The translations under genes were made by a program, and so were the position numbers. From NCBI GenBank assembly GCA_947624485.1, contig CANQKM010000010.1, positions 1-64,000 of the forward strand: a stretch of DNA of 64,000 nt, read 5' to 3'. Below, piece by piece: positions 62,737-64,000 of this stretch (positions are counted from its first letter, which is position 1; each line of letters starts with the position of its first letter). The DNA comes from an uncultured Clostridia bacterium. Lineage in GTDB: Bacteria > Bacillota > Clostridia > UBA1381. The notes under the pieces are model-generated. The model was not told where the DNA came from. It did not search any database and worked only from the letters and a program-made list of their open reading frames with translations.

Positions 62737-63405
62737 TTAAAATCCCCCTTGCAGCAATCCCAAAATCTCATCGGGCTTTTCTATTATAAATTCCGCGCCC
62801 GCGTTTTCAAGCTCTTCGCGTCCGCGAAATCCCCAAAGCACGCCGACCGAGTGCATACCGGCGTTTTTCGCCGTCGCTATGTCGACCTTCGTGTCACCGG
62901 AGAACAGACATTCCTCCGGCTTTACGTTAAGCTCCTCCGCTATTTCGAGCGCGGACGAAGGATCGGGCTTTGTCGGCGCGCCACCCTTAACGCCCCTTAC
63001 AATATCGAAAACGCCCCTGCCGAAAATCGCGTCGATCACAAAATGCGCCACGTTGTCGGGCTTGTTTGAGCATACGGCCGTTTTAACGCCGCGCTCTTTA
63101 AGCGACGATAAGAGTTCGCGTATACCGTCGTAAGCGTCGGTGTCGTAGAGAAAATCCTTCTCGTAATTTTCGTCGTACAGCGAGCCGACCTTTTCAAACA
63201 TCTCGGCGTTGTCCGCGCCGTTCGCGGCAAGTATGCGGTGAATGAGCTTGTCGCGCCCGTCGCCGACGTATAATTTGTAATCGGTCACCGATACGGGATT
63301 AAGCCCGTAGGCGGTCAGCGCCACGTTGCCGAAGTGCGAGATCGCGTTTATCGTGTTAGTCAGCGTGCCGTCCAAATCAAAAACACACGCTTTTATTTTA
63401 TCCAT
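62737..63405 (-). CDS. HAD-family phosphatase (phosphoglycolate-phosphatase-like)
   Basis: 222 residues from MDKIKACVFDLDGTLTNT, with GGAGGG upstream. Nucleophile and acid Asp in FDLDGTL, then CSNKPDN, the Lys region KPDPSSALEIAEEL and FSGDTKVDIATAKNAGM with the metal Asp. A helical cap (about 20-85) places it in subclass I near Gph/PgmB. Coupling to malQ makes beta-phosphoglucomutase or a sugar-phosphate phosphatase alternatives to phosphoglycolate. Confidence 0.9.
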   Translation of the reverse strand: MDKIKACVFDLDGTLTNTINAISHFGNVALTAYGLNPVSVTDYKLYVGDGRDKLIHRILAANGADNAEMFEKVGSLYDENYEKDFLYDTDAYDGIRELLSSLKERGVKTAVCSNKPDNVAHFVIDAIFGRGVFDIVRGVKGGAPTKPDPSSALEIAEELNVKPEECLFSGDTKVDIATAKNAGMHSVGVLWGFRGREELENAGAEFIIEKPDEILGLLQGGF

Positions 63406-63501
63406 ATGTATCCCTCCGAATGTATTATGCAACGTACATTATATATGTATTTCGCCGCCGTGTCAAATGAAATGAGGGAAATTGTGATTTGGCGGCGAAA
63501 T

Positions 63502-63580
63502 GCGGGCGACCGCAAGGGTCGCCCCTACGGCGCGCAATTTATAAAATACGGGTGTAGGGGCGACCCTCGCGGTCGCCCGT
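63502..63580. repeat. GGGCGACC inverted-repeat element
   Basis: Arms CGGGCGACCGCAAGGGTCGC and GCGACCCTCGCGGTCGCCCG face each other around a short AT-rich centre. A partial copy (GGCCGTGAAGGTCGCCCGTACGG) lies near 39411-39433. Non-coding, MITE-like. Confidence 0.8.
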
Positions 63581-63591
63581 CCACGACTACG

Positions 63592-63704
63592 TGTGACAGC
63601 TCCCCTTACTACGGCGTTTGTTCGCAGGCGAACACGCCTACCACACGCAAGCGTGTGGCTCCCCTACTAGGGGAGCTGTCAGCGTAGCTGACTGAGGGGT
63701 TTGT
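63592..63704. repeat. palindromic miniature repeat with internal insertions
   Basis: Inverse-oriented relative of the element at 25947-26050: it ends GTCAGCGTAGCTGACTGAGG then GGTTT, and holds GCTCCCCTACTAGGGGAGC. The centre carries extra hairpins (GGCGTTTGTTCGCAGGCG and CCACACGCAAGCGTGTGG). Confidence 0.82.
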
Positions 63705-63818
63705 TGCACTAAATCATATTTCATCCACCCACCGCCGCACATGTAAAATTGCACAAAATTATAGTATAAATTTCTGTAATTTTGTAAAAAATTTTATCGC
63801 CAAAAATACAAAAAATGC

Positions 63819-63847
63819 TTGCAAACATTGACGTATTCATGTATAAT
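63819..63847 (+). promoter_or_regulatory. promoter at the right edge
   Basis: TTGCAA (63819-63824), 17 nt, TATAAT (63842-63847). Confidence 0.75.
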
Positions 63848-63853
63848 TGGTAT

Positions 63854-64000
63854 GTTGTGACTTTTGCGTGAATCTTAAAAAGCCGGATTTGCGCAATGGA
63901 CTGATACGCGATGAAACGGGAGGTTGCGGCTGAAGAGCCTTTGAAAAAGGCTTGACGGAGCCGGTTTTTCCGCGGAGCGAGTCCGATTCATGAAACCGGG
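63854..64000 (+). ncRNA. start of a structured leader or RNA, cut by the window
   Basis: After the promoter come at least 147 nt without an open frame but with several GC stems. Examples are AGCCTTT / AAGGCTT (about 63937-63954) and paired GCCGG / CCGG segments near 63890-63998. A long structured leader fits a ribosomal-protein operon or a stable RNA. The downstream part is missing, so the class cannot be named. Confidence 0.4.

Overview
The window looks like chromosome from an anaerobic gut-type member of the Clostridia (Firmicutes, probably Oscillospirales-like). This is inferred from strong AGGAGG ribosome-binding sites, TTGACA/TATAAT promoters, a 2[4Fe-4S] ferredoxin, a [4Fe-4S]-type PurF, RicT, a single-chain dimeric-type GlyRS, ClpE, SLH-anchored plant-polysaccharide enzymes and a moderately GC-rich composition. 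No rRNA, CRISPR array or transposase was seen.

Layout. 0-2.2 kb: a tyrosine integrase flanked by TTACACGA repeats, a type I toxin-antitoxin-like locus and an amidase. 2.3-5.7 kb: a heterodimeric ABC exporter with one degenerate ATP site. 6-12.3 kb: SLH-anchored rhamnogalacturonan lyase, polysaccharide deacetylase, a corrinoid-activation (RACo-like) protein and endonuclease IV. 12.3-19.9 kb (minus strand): housekeeping genes rsmI, trmN6, fabZ, mreB/mbl, an amidohydrolase, ferredoxin, ricT and radA. 20-22 kb: glyS and mscL. 22-28 kb (minus): patatin, tadA, pnp, rpsO, rpmE, folC. 28-30 kb: two related single-pass membrane proteins of unknown function. 30-38 kb: bioY, purF-MATE, panBCD, comM, a GtrA-like protein.

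The stretch from 38.1 to 53.6 kb is an accessory region. It holds an initiator tRNA with an odd T-stem, a broken GLUG-repeat surface protein, two tRNA-Ala genes bracketing about 9.7 kb, a secreted stalk-domain protein, two more type I toxin-antitoxin-like loci, an ECF sigma/anti-sigma pair, a lipase-like protein, a 1765-residue GH30-GH43 enzyme, an Xre regulator next to a polytopic membrane protein, a GH26-like enzyme and an SLH remnant. From 53.7 to 58.8 kb the minus strand carries clpE-argD-queD-queE-folE. From 59 to 63.4 kb lie a small membrane protein, a processive-type glycosyltransferase, a GNAT acetyltransferase, malQ and a HAD phosphatase. The right edge has palindromic repeats and the start of a structured transcript.

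The most unusual signal is a family of three loci (about 1.4-1.67 kb, 40.28-40.57 kb and 40.61-40.89 kb) with one plan. Each has a sigma-A promoter, a leader, a 20-25 residue hydrophobic peptide ending in Lys-Lys, a hairpin, and a 3' tail complementary to the leader. A strong convergent antisense promoter reads back through the tail to that hairpin. Loci 1 and 2 show a compensatory base change in the long-range pairing. This is the architecture of type I toxin-antitoxin modules with 3'-overlapping antisense RNA. The carbohydrate genes together suggest pectin and arabinogalactan use at the cell surface.
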